Shown in pieces: positions 52,500 to 60,119 of a stretch of 64,000 bases of DNA. Each line of letters begins with the position of its first letter. The first letter of the stretch is position 1. The notes under the pieces were generated by a model that was given only the letters and a program-made list of their open reading frames with translations, was not told the origin of the DNA and made no database searches. The translations under genes and the position numbers were made by a program. Source of the DNA: TMP-86 sp046347195 (GTDB lineage Bacteria; Pseudomonadota; Gammaproteobacteria; Steroidobacterales; Steroidobacteraceae); assembly GCA_046347195.1 (NCBI GenBank), contig JAXMGQ010000022.1:1-64000 (forward strand), given 5' to 3'.

Positions 52500-52532
52500 A
52501 AAAAAAGAACGCCGCGCGGATGCGCGGCGTTC
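52500..52532 (-). terminator. Intrinsic terminator of the lipoprotein gene
   Basis: Arms GAACGCCGCGC (52507-52517) and GCGCGGCGTTC (52522-52532) form a perfect 11-bp stem with a four-base loop. On the minus strand it is followed by seven T (52506-52500). It can end the minus-strand lipoprotein transcript, and its stem could also serve the plus-strand gene that stops at 52485. Confidence 0.9.
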
Positions 52533-52539
52533 GATTGGC

Positions 52540-52559
52540 AGATCTGAAGAGTCAGATCT
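52540..52559. repeat. Inverted repeat 3' of the lipoprotein gene
   Basis: AGATCTGA (52540-52547) and TCAGATCT (52552-52559) are perfect arms around AGAG. The element lies between the lipoprotein stop and its terminator and could be an extra stability hairpin in the mRNA. Confidence 0.7.
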
Positions 52560-52577
52560 TCAAGAAAGGCGCGTTTC

Positions 52578-52895
52578 TTACTTGGAAACCGACTTCTTGA
52601 ACACGCGGTCGATCTTCTCGTTGATCGCGTCGATGGCCGACTGGTGCGACTGGGCCGTGGAGAGGGCCTGGTTGGCCGTGCTCTGGGCGCCCGCCGCAGC
52701 CTGCGATGCGGAAGCCGCAGCGCTGTTGGCGGCCGCAGCGTCGCTGGACGCCTTCGCGGTATCGCCGGACAGTTTGCTGACCTGGGACTTAAGATCGTCG
52801 ATCTGCTGCTGGATGGGCTTCAGATCCTGACATCCGGCCAAGGCTGCAAAGCAGGCGGCGGCGGCCGTGATCTTAAGCGTGGTGGCAAGTTTCAT
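52578..52895 (-). CDS. Alanine-rich Lpp/OprI-like outer-membrane lipoprotein
   Basis: The 105-residue protein has a lipoprotein signal (MKLATTLKITAAAACFAALAGC) with lipobox LAGC and Cys at about 22. It then forms a heptad-patterned Leu/Ala coiled coil (LKPIQQQIDDLKSQVSKL, followed by an Ala/Ser-rich stretch). It ends KKSVSK, so a C-terminal Lys could be linked to peptidoglycan as in Braun lipoprotein. A strong ribosome site (AGGGGA) precedes ATG 52895. Attachment by the nearby L,D-transpeptidase is inference. Confidence 0.82.
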   Translation of the reverse strand: MKLATTLKITAAAACFAALAGCQDLKPIQQQIDDLKSQVSKLSGDTAKASSDAAAANSAAASASQAAAGAQSTANQALSTAQSHQSAIDAINEKIDRVFKKSVSK

Positions 52896-53151
52896 AGAAT
52901 TCCCCTGGGGTTGTTGCACTTGTTCAGAAGTCCTTAAATCAAAAAGTCACTCAGCCGGCCCGCCCGCACTCGCGCTAGGGCTCACCCGCGTCGCAACACG
53001 GCTGTACATGAGGCCAAAACTGCGCCGTGATTGCAACAAAAAAAACGTGAATGTCTGGCCTTGGCGACAGTTTTGATGATACCGGAGAGTGGCAGGCAGC
53101 GAAACTGCGGGGAGGGAGCATCAACACCAGAAAATTTGCAAAAAATTCGTA

Positions 53152-55053
53152 TCAACCCGCAAGCACCTCATCGACGGCACGATGCGCCTGGTCGATGGCC
53201 GAGTCCGTGTAAGCCGCGGCGCCCGAATCCGAATTGGCGATGCTGATGCGCCCGAAGCGGCGCCGTCCGATGATGTGCGGCTGCTGTTCCGGCGGCAACG
53301 GTGGGTCGAACAGCGGATTGTATTCGCGGGCGTAACCATGCGGCCAGCGATTCACCGTGATGCCGAGGATGTCGCGATCCGCATCGAAGTCACCGCCGGC
53401 GAGCGCCCGGCCGAGCTGGTCGCGGACCTGTGATTCGAAGGTTTCGAAACGGGTCGCGAGGATCTCCGCTCGGCCGGCCCGGTTCTGGTCCTGGTAGGAA
53501 AGGCCCGGCTGGCAGGGTGTGCGCGTCAGGTGCACGAGGATCGGCTCATCGGGCGAGGCGGGGCTGCGGTAGCCGCCGACGTTGACGTGCGGGTTCAGGT
53601 GCAGCGAGTTGAAGTATCCGCCGGGAATGTTGATGCGGTGGATGCCGAGCTCGTGGAAGGCGCGCCAGTGGCGCAGCGCGACGCTCACGTACACCAGAGG
53701 TTCCTTCACCAGGCTGTGCAGGGCGCGCTTCTGCTCCGCGGGCAGCTCATGCACGAGGAAAGGGATCATCAGGTTGTAGCCGGCCAGCACACAGTCGCGG
53801 CCCCGCACCGACCAGGTGCGTCCGGCCCGCAGGTAGTCGACCTCGACGTGCGCGGCGGCGCCGCGGCCGATGTTGCGGGCGCGGGTCACGATGCTGTTGA
53901 GGCGGATATGCGTGGTCGATCGCGGCGAGTCCAGCCGGGCGTAGTCCACCCGCGCGGTGACGATGTCCCCGGCGTTCGATCCCGGGATCGCCTCCGGCAG
54001 GAGCCTTCGCACCAGGAGCCGCGCGAGTGTGGCGTTGCCATCGGGAAAGTGAAGCTTCGGCGAGCCGCCGGTGTCGGCATAGCCGGCGGCCGTGTACCCC
54101 ATCTGCGGCGTCGATCCCGGCGCCAGGGCGAGTCCGCCGAAGCCGGGCAGCCCCACGCCCCAGCAGTCGAGCGCCGAGAGGCCATCGATGCCCACCGTCC
54201 ATTCGCCCTGCGTGCGCTGCTGGTAGAAGGCGAGGGCGGCGGGATCCGCGCCCACGACCTTGCCGAGGTAATCGCGATAGCTCATGCCCGCCAGCCGCTG
54301 CTTCTTCTGGTCCGATGACAGGCCCGGGAAGTGATCCTCGCTGCCGGTCTCGATGCGCAGGATGTCCTCACGCGCGCGCGAGGACAGGGGCGCCTCGGTT
54401 AGCCACTGCGCCATCGGACGCCGGTCGGTGCCCGTGACCAGCTTGTCGGCGCCGAAATGCGCGCGATCGAAGAACACCCCGGTGGACAGGCCGAGCTGCT
54501 CGTAGAAGCGCGGGCTTTCGATGCGTGCCGCGATGGCCGCCACGTCCACCCCGAGCCGGGCGAGCAGTCCTGCGGCCACGGGGCCATAGGGTCGCGGGCT
54601 GTCGATGAGCAGAGTGCCCCCGTTCAGCAACCCGATTCGGCCCTCGCCCAGGTCGAACTCGTTGCGCTTGGCATGGCCGCCGAAGTCATCATGGTTGTCG
54701 AGCACCAGGATGCGGCGGTTCCGGCCCGCGCGCTCGCGGTAGAAATGCGCCGCCGCCAGGCCGCTGATGCCCGCACCGACGATGATCAGGTCGTAGCTTT
54801 CGGGCAGCGGGGTCGCCGGTGGTGGCTGCGCGCCATCGCGCAGCGCATGCGCGGCCTCGAAGCTGCCGGGGTGGTTGCCGCGCAATCCCTGCAGCCGGGG
54901 CGGGTAGTAGCCTTGGGCGTCCTGCGCTGCTGGCGGCGGTGATGCGGGTGCGGCCGGCGCCGCTCCTGCCACCGTCGCACCGACCGCAAGCGCCACCCCG
55001 TCGAGGAAATCCCGCCGGGTGATGGTGGCCGGTGGGACGGTGGTGCTGGACAT
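53152..55053 (-). CDS. Tat-exported FAD-dependent oxidoreductase, spermidine dehydrogenase (SpdH)-like
   Basis: The 633-residue protein has a twin-arginine signal (TRRDFLDGVALAVGATVAGA), then YYPPRLQGLRGNHPGSFEAAH. The FAD-binding motif LIIVGAGISGLAAAHFYRE is followed by DNHDDFGGHAKRNEF and a C-terminal flavin segment (GRISIANSDSGAAAYTDSAID). These features resemble the spermidine dehydrogenase SpdH family, which cleaves spermidine in the periplasm. The substrate here is unproven. ATG 55053 (MSSTTVPPATITRRDF) is chosen; a longer reading to 55107 is unlikely. It is divergent from a TonB-dependent receptor. Confidence 0.8.
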   Translation of the reverse strand: MSSTTVPPATITRRDFLDGVALAVGATVAGAAPAAPASPPPAAQDAQGYYPPRLQGLRGNHPGSFEAAHALRDGAQPPPATPLPESYDLIIVGAGISGLAAAHFYRERAGRNRRILVLDNHDDFGGHAKRNEFDLGEGRIGLLNGGTLLIDSPRPYGPVAAGLLARLGVDVAAIAARIESPRFYEQLGLSTGVFFDRAHFGADKLVTGTDRRPMAQWLTEAPLSSRAREDILRIETGSEDHFPGLSSDQKKQRLAGMSYRDYLGKVVGADPAALAFYQQRTQGEWTVGIDGLSALDCWGVGLPGFGGLALAPGSTPQMGYTAAGYADTGGSPKLHFPDGNATLARLLVRRLLPEAIPGSNAGDIVTARVDYARLDSPRSTTHIRLNSIVTRARNIGRGAAAHVEVDYLRAGRTWSVRGRDCVLAGYNLMIPFLVHELPAEQKRALHSLVKEPLVYVSVALRHWRAFHELGIHRINIPGGYFNSLHLNPHVNVGGYRSPASPDEPILVHLTRTPCQPGLSYQDQNRAGRAEILATRFETFESQVRDQLGRALAGGDFDADRDILGITVNRWPHGYAREYNPLFDPPLPPEQQPHIIGRRRFGRISIANSDSGAAAYTDSAIDQAHRAVDEVLAG

Positions 55054-55141
55054 GGAAGCCCCGGGCGATCGTGCTTTAAGGGTGGGCTGCGACGCTACCG
55101 CGAGCATGCCGCGGTCGTCAACCGACTGTGGCGGTCACGAT

Positions 55142-55156
55142 ACAAATTGCGTTTGT
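55142..55156. promoter_or_regulatory. Inverted repeat in the spdH-like/TonB receptor intergenic region
   Basis: ACAAA (55142-55146) and TTTGT (55152-55156) are separated by TTGCG. The site lies about 90 bases from the oxidoreductase start and 109 from the receptor start. It may be an operator for one or both genes; no regulator gene is adjacent. Confidence 0.35.
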
Positions 55157-55170
55157 GGCGGGCGCGGTCT

Positions 55171-55196
55171 AACGTGTCACCTGGCAGGTTCACGTT
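55171..55196. promoter_or_regulatory. Imperfect palindrome in the spdH-like/TonB receptor intergenic region
   Basis: AACGTG (55171-55176) and CACGTT (55191-55196) flank an inner ACCT-GGC-AGGT repeat, offset by one base. The layered symmetry looks like a regulator binding site between the divergent genes. It is a sequence observation only. Confidence 0.4.
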
Positions 55197-55264
55197 CCAC
55201 CAAAAAAGAATCGATCTGTTAATTCCACGAGAGCGGGGAGCGGAACAACATGTCGGAGGAAGCA

Positions 55265-57739
55265 ATGATGAAGGGCGGACGTTCGAATTCTCTGTATCCA
55301 CGATGCAACAGGGGCTGGCTCGCCGCGACGGCGACCTTGCTCGTCTCGGCCGGTGCGGCACCGGTTCCCGTGCTCGCGCAGGAGGCCGCGGCCGGCGCTG
55401 AACTGCAGGAAGTGGTGGTCACCGCCACCCGGCGCGAGGAATCCCTGAGCAAGGTCTCGGTGAGCGTGAGCGCGTTCACCGCCGAGAAAATGGACGTCAT
55501 CGGCGTGAAGAGCATCCAGGACGTCGCGCGCTTCACGCCGGGCCTGTCGTTCGGCGCGAACGAGACCAACGACATCTCCATCCGTGGCATCGCCTCGAAC
55601 GCGGGCGCCGGTACCACCGGCATCTACATCGACGACACGCCCATCCAGATTCGCAGCCTCGGCGGATTCAACAACGACGATGCGCTGCCGGCGATCTTCG
55701 ACCTCGAGCGCGTCGAGGTGCTGCGCGGCCCGCAAGGCACGCTGTTCGGCGCGGGTTCCGAGGGCGGCACCGTCCGCTACATCACTCCGCAGCCCAGCCT
55801 GACCAGGTTCAGCAGCTACGGCCGCGCGGAGCTTTCGTTCACCAAGTATGGCGAGGCCAACTACGAGGCGGGTGTCGCCGGTGGCGGCCCGCTCATCGAG
55901 AACAAGCTCGGGTTTCGCGCCAGCGCCTGGTATCGCCGGGATGGCGGCTGGATCGACCGCCAGGATGCGACCACGGGCAACATCGTCGACGAGGACACCA
56001 ACCACGCCGGCACCGTGCAGTTGCGCCTGGCCGCCACCTGGGCGCCCACCGACAACGTGCAGGTCACCCCGTCCGTGCTCTACCAGAACCGCAAGTCCCA
56101 CGATTTCTCGACGTACAACTCGGTGATCTCCGATCCTGGCAGCGGCAATTTCCTTTCGACCAATCCCGATCCGCGCCGCCAGCCCGACGAGTTCTACCTG
56201 TCGAGCATCAAGGTCGATGCGGACCTGGGCAAGGTGCGGCTGATCTCCAACACCTCGTACTTCCACCGCACCGAACTGTCGGGTTACGACGGCACGATCT
56301 ACAACTTGAGTTTCTACCAGAACTTCCCGGACATCCTGGGTGCGCCGTTCGTCGATCCGAACATGTATCCGCTGCTCACCTCGCACGGCCCCCGGCTGCC
56401 CGCCGGCTTCGAGAACTACCACTCGCCGGCGCGCGTGACCAACAAACAGGAGAACATCACCCAGGAGTTCCGCCTGCAGTCGAACGATCCGGACGCGCGT
56501 TTCAACTGGACGGCGGGCCTGTTCCTGTCGCTGAACCGCCAGCAGAGCGTCGAGGAGATCATGGACCCGATGGAGCCCGCGCTGTTCCAGGCGCTGTTCG
56601 GCATGACGGACTTCGAGGTGTATGACCTGGACCCGCTGCTGCCGAACCTGTATGGCCCGAACCAGGACTCCTACATCAACGACCTGGTTTCGCACGATCG
56701 CCAGTACGCCATCTTCGGCGAAGGCTCCTACGCCATCACCGACCGGCTCAAGTTCACGGCCGGTGCGCGCTACTCGAAGACCAAGTTCGATTTCATCGGT
56801 CACTCGGATGGTGCACAGAACGGCGGCCCGCTGGATTCGGCCGGCAACCAGGCCGAGAAGCCCTTTACCCCGAAGTTCGGCTTGTCTTTCCAGTACGATC
56901 CCCACAACCTGTACTACATGACAGCGGCGAAGGGCTTTCGCGTGGGCGGGGCCAATCCACCGCTGCCGGGCAACGCCGGCTGCCAGTTCCCCTCATCGGG
57001 CGCCTACAACTCGGATTCGCTCAAGAGCCTGGAGGTCGGCGCGAAGAACCTGCTGTTCAACCGGCTGCGCCTCGCCAGCAGCGCCTACTTCATCAAGTGG
57101 ACCAACATCCAGCAGACCTTCGTCGATCCGGGATGTCAGATCTCCTCGATCAAGAACCTGGGTGAGGCGACGGTGAAGGGCTTCGACTTGCAAGCCGATA
57201 TCATCATCACCGATCACTGGAAGGCGGAGACGGCGATCGGCTTCACGCAGGCGCGTTACAAGGGTCTGTACACGGAAGCTCCCGAGGATCCTACGCTGCC
57301 GGTGGGTCCCACCAATCCGCTGGTGCGTACCACCTACACCACCGATGGAGACACCGTGGGTGGCGCACCTTGGACCATCGCGGTGGGCACCGAGTACGAC
57401 TTCCAGGGTTACGGGCTGCCCTGGTATGCGCGCATCGACTACGAGTACTCGAGCCGCAACAACCGGCCGACGCCGGCGCAGAATTGGCGCAATGATGCGC
57501 AGTACGACCAGTTCACCTACCGCTTGCCAAAGACCCAGTTCGTCTCGTTCCGTACCGGTGTGACGCTGAATGACTGGACCATCTCGGCGTTCATCGACAA
57601 CCTCTTCAACAAGCAGACGCCGACCTACTTCACGCACTCGCAGGCGGGACTCGACCCGAACGATGCGTCGTTGATCCAGTTCGACCAGTCGGGTTTCCGG
57701 CCGCGGACCATCGGTCTGACGGTGACCTACCGGCACTAG
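55265..57739 (+). CDS. TonB-dependent outer-membrane receptor
   Basis: The 824-residue protein has a signal peptide (ending PVLAQEA), a TonB box region (LQEVVVTATRREESLSKV) and a plug domain (DISIRGIAS, IDLERVEVLRGPQGTLFG-type motif present as FDLERVEVLRGPQGTLFGAG). A 22-strand barrel follows. The C-terminus is TVTYRH, not the usual Phe. GGAGGA at 55255-55260 places the start at ATG 55265 or 55268 rather than the upstream ATG 55250. The ligand is unknown. ExbB/ExbD are encoded about 19 kb away in this window. Confidence 0.92.
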   Translation: MMKGGRSNSLYPRCNRGWLAATATLLVSAGAAPVPVLAQEAAAGAELQEVVVTATRREESLSKVSVSVSAFTAEKMDVIGVKSIQDVARFTPGLSFGANETNDISIRGIASNAGAGTTGIYIDDTPIQIRSLGGFNNDDALPAIFDLERVEVLRGPQGTLFGAGSEGGTVRYITPQPSLTRFSSYGRAELSFTKYGEANYEAGVAGGGPLIENKLGFRASAWYRRDGGWIDRQDATTGNIVDEDTNHAGTVQLRLAATWAPTDNVQVTPSVLYQNRKSHDFSTYNSVISDPGSGNFLSTNPDPRRQPDEFYLSSIKVDADLGKVRLISNTSYFHRTELSGYDGTIYNLSFYQNFPDILGAPFVDPNMYPLLTSHGPRLPAGFENYHSPARVTNKQENITQEFRLQSNDPDARFNWTAGLFLSLNRQQSVEEIMDPMEPALFQALFGMTDFEVYDLDPLLPNLYGPNQDSYINDLVSHDRQYAIFGEGSYAITDRLKFTAGARYSKTKFDFIGHSDGAQNGGPLDSAGNQAEKPFTPKFGLSFQYDPHNLYYMTAAKGFRVGGANPPLPGNAGCQFPSSGAYNSDSLKSLEVGAKNLLFNRLRLASSAYFIKWTNIQQTFVDPGCQISSIKNLGEATVKGFDLQADIIITDHWKAETAIGFTQARYKGLYTEAPEDPTLPVGPTNPLVRTTYTTDGDTVGGAPWTIAVGTEYDFQGYGLPWYARIDYEYSSRNNRPTPAQNWRNDAQYDQFTYRLPKTQFVSFRTGVTLNDWTISAFIDNLFNKQTPTYFTHSQAGLDPNDASLIQFDQSGFRPRTIGLTVTYRH

Positions 57740-57751
57740 CGGTGAAAAAAT

Positions 57752-57778
57752 GCCGGCGGCGTTTCTCGCGCCGCCGGC
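57752..57778. terminator. Hairpin after the TonB receptor gene
   Basis: GCCGGCGGCG (57752-57761) and CGCCGCCGGC (57769-57778) form a 10-bp stem with a seven-base loop, 13 bases after the receptor stop. There is no T-tract on the plus strand, so termination may be weak. Confidence 0.6.
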
Positions 57779-57792
57779 CACCCGCTACGACA

Positions 57793-57845
57793 GTTGCCAT
57801 TGGCAACGACCTGTATATACTATCAGATAGTGGGTTTATATACAG
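57793..57845 (+). promoter_or_regulatory. lexA promoter with two LexA boxes
   Basis: CTGTATATACTATCAG at 57811-57826 matches the SOS consensus CTGT-N8-ACAG at seven of eight conserved bases. A second, weaker 16-mer at 57830-57845 ends in a perfect ACAG. A possible sigma-70 promoter (TTGCCA 57794-57799, 16 bases, TATACT 57816-57821) is covered by the first box, so LexA would block its own gene. GTTGCCATTGGCAAC at 57793-57807 is a perfect 7-T-7 palindrome of unknown purpose that overlaps the -35. Confidence 0.85.
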
Positions 57846-57854
57846 GAGCCTTCC

Positions 57855-58478
57855 ATGTCAGATCTCACGCCGCGGCAGACGCAGATCCTCAGGCTCATCC
57901 AGGACGCCATCCACGAAAGCGGCATGCCGCCGACGCGCGCGGAGATCGCGCGAACCCTGGGCTTCCGCTCTCCCAACGCCGCCGAGGAACACTTGCGCGC
58001 CCTGCAGCGCAAGGGGGTCATCGACCTCATTCCCGGCGCTTCTCGTGGCATCCAGCTCAAGGACATCCTGCGTGAGCAGCTCGGCCTGCCGCTGGTGGGC
58101 CGGGTGGCCGCCGGCCGGCCCATCCTCGCCGAGGAGCACATCGAATCCCGCTACCAGATCGATCCGGCGCTGTTCCAGCCGCGCCCGCACTACCTGCTCA
58201 AGGTCCAGGGCATGAGCATGCGCGATGCCGGCATCCTCGACGGGGATCTCGTCGCGGTGCATCGCACCGCCGAGGTCCGCAACCGCCAGATCGTCGTGGC
58301 GCGCCTGGAGAACGAGGTCACCGTGAAGCGCTACAAGCAGGAGGGTCCCATCGTCTGGCTCATGCCCGAGAACGCGGACTTCGAGCCGATCCGGGTCGAC
58401 CTCAAGGCCGAACCGATGATCATCGAAGGTGTGGTGGTGGGCGTGCTGCGCCGGGGCCGGCAGATCGAGGCCGCCTGA
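57855..58478 (+). CDS. lexA: SOS response repressor LexA
   Basis: LexA represses DNA-damage genes and cuts itself when RecA is active. The 207-residue protein has an N-terminal winged helix (PTRAEIARTLGFRSPNAAEEHL). The Ala-Gly cleavage site is at about 86-87 in GRVAAGRP. The catalytic Ser is at about 121 in GMSMRDAGI and Lys at about 158 in TVKRY. Two LexA boxes lie upstream. The small acidic gene that follows is on the other strand. Confidence 0.97.
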   Translation: MSDLTPRQTQILRLIQDAIHESGMPPTRAEIARTLGFRSPNAAEEHLRALQRKGVIDLIPGASRGIQLKDILREQLGLPLVGRVAAGRPILAEEHIESRYQIDPALFQPRPHYLLKVQGMSMRDAGILDGDLVAVHRTAEVRNRQIVVARLENEVTVKRYKQEGPIVWLMPENADFEPIRVDLKAEPMIIEGVVVGVLRRGRQIEAA

Positions 58479-58500
58479 AACCGCCTGAAACCGCCTGAAG
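58471..58500. repeat. Three tandem copies of a 10-bp repeat at the end of lexA
   Basis: CCGCCTGAAA occurs at 58471-58480 and 58481-58490, then CCGCCTGAAG at 58491-58500. The first copy contains the lexA TGA. The unit is not a multiple of three, so the copies after the stop are not coding expansion. Confidence 0.85.
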
Positions 58501-58522
58501 CCGGCCGCCCGCCGCGAAGGCG

Positions 58523-58798
58523 TCAGCGCCGTCGGGCGACCTTGCCGCGGGGCCCGGTTCCGGACTCGTCATCGCTGATGTCGTAGTCCTCGAAATCACT
58601 CAGCAACTCGGCGGTTCGCTTCTCTTCGATCACGCGCTCCAGCCGCCGCCAGGTCGGTTCCTGGCCGCCCTTGGCTGCACGACGCCGCTGCTTCTCCACA
58701 TCCCGGATCAGGTGATCCAGGTCGGCATCATCAGTCTCGTTCGAGGACTCCTCGCCATCGTCCTCGTCGAACTCGTCGGCGTCGGCTTTCTCGCTCAT
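58523..58798 (-). CDS. Small acidic hypothetical protein
   Basis: The 91-residue protein has an Asp/Glu-rich N-terminus (DADEFDEDDGEESSNETDD). A short helix-rich core follows (DADLDHLIRDVEKQRRRAAK, WRRLERVIEEKRTAELLSDF), then an acidic and finally basic tail (GKVARRR). I do not recognise the family with confidence. The charge pattern suggests a soluble protein that binds a partner. It lies between lexA and gspF, on the gspF strand. Confidence 0.65.
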   Translation of the reverse strand: MSEKADADEFDEDDGEESSNETDDADLDHLIRDVEKQRRRAAKGGQEPTWRRLERVIEEKRTAELLSDFEDYDISDDESGTGPRGKVARRR

Positions 58799-58892
58799 CA
58801 GTCAGGCATCTCACGTGTTGCCACAGGTGCTGATAGCGCCGCGTTATAAACGAAAGATCCACCCTTGGGCAATAGCCCTGCGTCACGCTTTT

Positions 58893-60110
58893 TCAGCGGA
58901 CCAGGTCGTTGAGCTGGAAGATGGGCAGCAAGAGGGCGATGACGATGAACATGACGATTGATCCCATGACCACGATCATCAGCGGTCCGAGCAGGTTGGT
59001 CAGCGTGGACAACAGGCTGTCCATCTCGCGTTCCTGGTTGGTGGCGGCCCTTTCGAGCATCTTCTCGAGCTCGCCGCTGCTCTCGCCACTGGAAATGAGA
59101 TGGATCATCATCGGCGGAAAAATCTTCTTCGCCGCCAGCGACCGGCCTATGGGCGCGCCCTCGCGCACCCGCAGGGCGGCATCACTGACCGCCTGTTTCA
59201 TCGGCAGGTTGGTCACCACGTCCGCCGAGATGCGCAACGCTTCCAGCACGGGCACCGCGCTGGCCGTGAGGATGCTCAAGGTGCGGGCGAACCTCGCGGT
59301 GTTCAGTCCGCGGATGACTTTTCCGATCAGGGGAATCCGCAACAGCAGCACGTCGAAGCGCATCTGCGCGGCAGGGGCCTTCAGCCAGCGCAGGAACAGC
59401 CAGGCGAGGACCCCGATGAGGGCCAGGGCGTAGAACCAGTAGTGGCGCGCGAAGTCGCTGGCGCCGATCAGGATGCGCGTGGCCAGCGGCAGCACCTGGT
59501 TGCTGGATTCGAACACCGCGACCACCTGTGGCACGACGTAGGCCAGCAGGAAGGAGACGATGGCCACCGACAGCACCACCAGCACGATCGGGTACACCAG
59601 CGCATTGGTGACCTGCTGGCGGATGAGCTGGCGTGACTCGGTGTAGTCCGAGAGCCGCTCCAGCACATCATCCAGCCGGCCCGACTGTTCGCCTGCCGCG
59701 ACGGTGGCGCGGTAGATCTCCGGGAATGCCTGGGGGAAGTCCTTCAGGCCGTCGGCCAGCGGATGGCCCTCGACCACCTTGCCGCGCACCCCGAGGATGA
59801 TGCTCTGGATGCGGGGCTTCTCGGTCTGCTCGGCCACCGCCTGCAGCGTTTCCTCCAGGGGGAGCCCCGAGCGCAGGAGCGTGGCGAGCTGGCGGGTCAC
59901 CATGGCAAGGTCCAGGGTGGACACGCCGCGCCGGAACAGGCTCCTGGAGCGGCCCCGGGCCAGTTCCTTCTGCGCCGCCTCGCGCACATCGACGGGCAGG
60001 AGCTGGCGCTCGCGCAGCAGCTGGCGGACGTGCTTGGGCGTGTCGCCCTCGATCAGCCCCTTCCTCTCACGGCCACCGGCATCCAGTGCCGTGTATTCGA
60101 ACGCACCCAT
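58893..60110 (-). CDS. gspF: Type II secretion system inner-membrane protein GspF
   Basis: GspF is the polytopic platform protein of the type II secretion system. The 405-residue protein has two cytoplasmic repeats (TRQLATLLRSGLPLEETLQAVAEQ and ARTLSILTASAVPVLEALRISAD). Membrane helices lie at about 172-195, 222-242 and 375-397. Length and motifs are standard. It lies 9 bases after gspE. No gspG follows within the window; the next gene on this strand is the small acidic one. Confidence 0.94.
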   Translation of the reverse strand: MGAFEYTALDAGGRERKGLIEGDTPKHVRQLLRERQLLPVDVREAAQKELARGRSRSLFRRGVSTLDLAMVTRQLATLLRSGLPLEETLQAVAEQTEKPRIQSIILGVRGKVVEGHPLADGLKDFPQAFPEIYRATVAAGEQSGRLDDVLERLSDYTESRQLIRQQVTNALVYPIVLVVLSVAIVSFLLAYVVPQVVAVFESSNQVLPLATRILIGASDFARHYWFYALALIGVLAWLFLRWLKAPAAQMRFDVLLLRIPLIGKVIRGLNTARFARTLSILTASAVPVLEALRISADVVTNLPMKQAVSDAALRVREGAPIGRSLAAKKIFPPMMIHLISSGESSGELEKMLERAATNQEREMDSLLSTLTNLLGPLMIVVMGSIVMFIVIALLLPIFQLNDLVR

Positions 60111-60119
60111 GCGTGGATG

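Noticed and set aside
55250..55264. ATG 55250 as start of the TonB receptor
   Set aside because: GGAGGA at 55255-55260 is correctly placed for ATG 55265 or 55268, and would be inside the coding sequence if 55250 were used.
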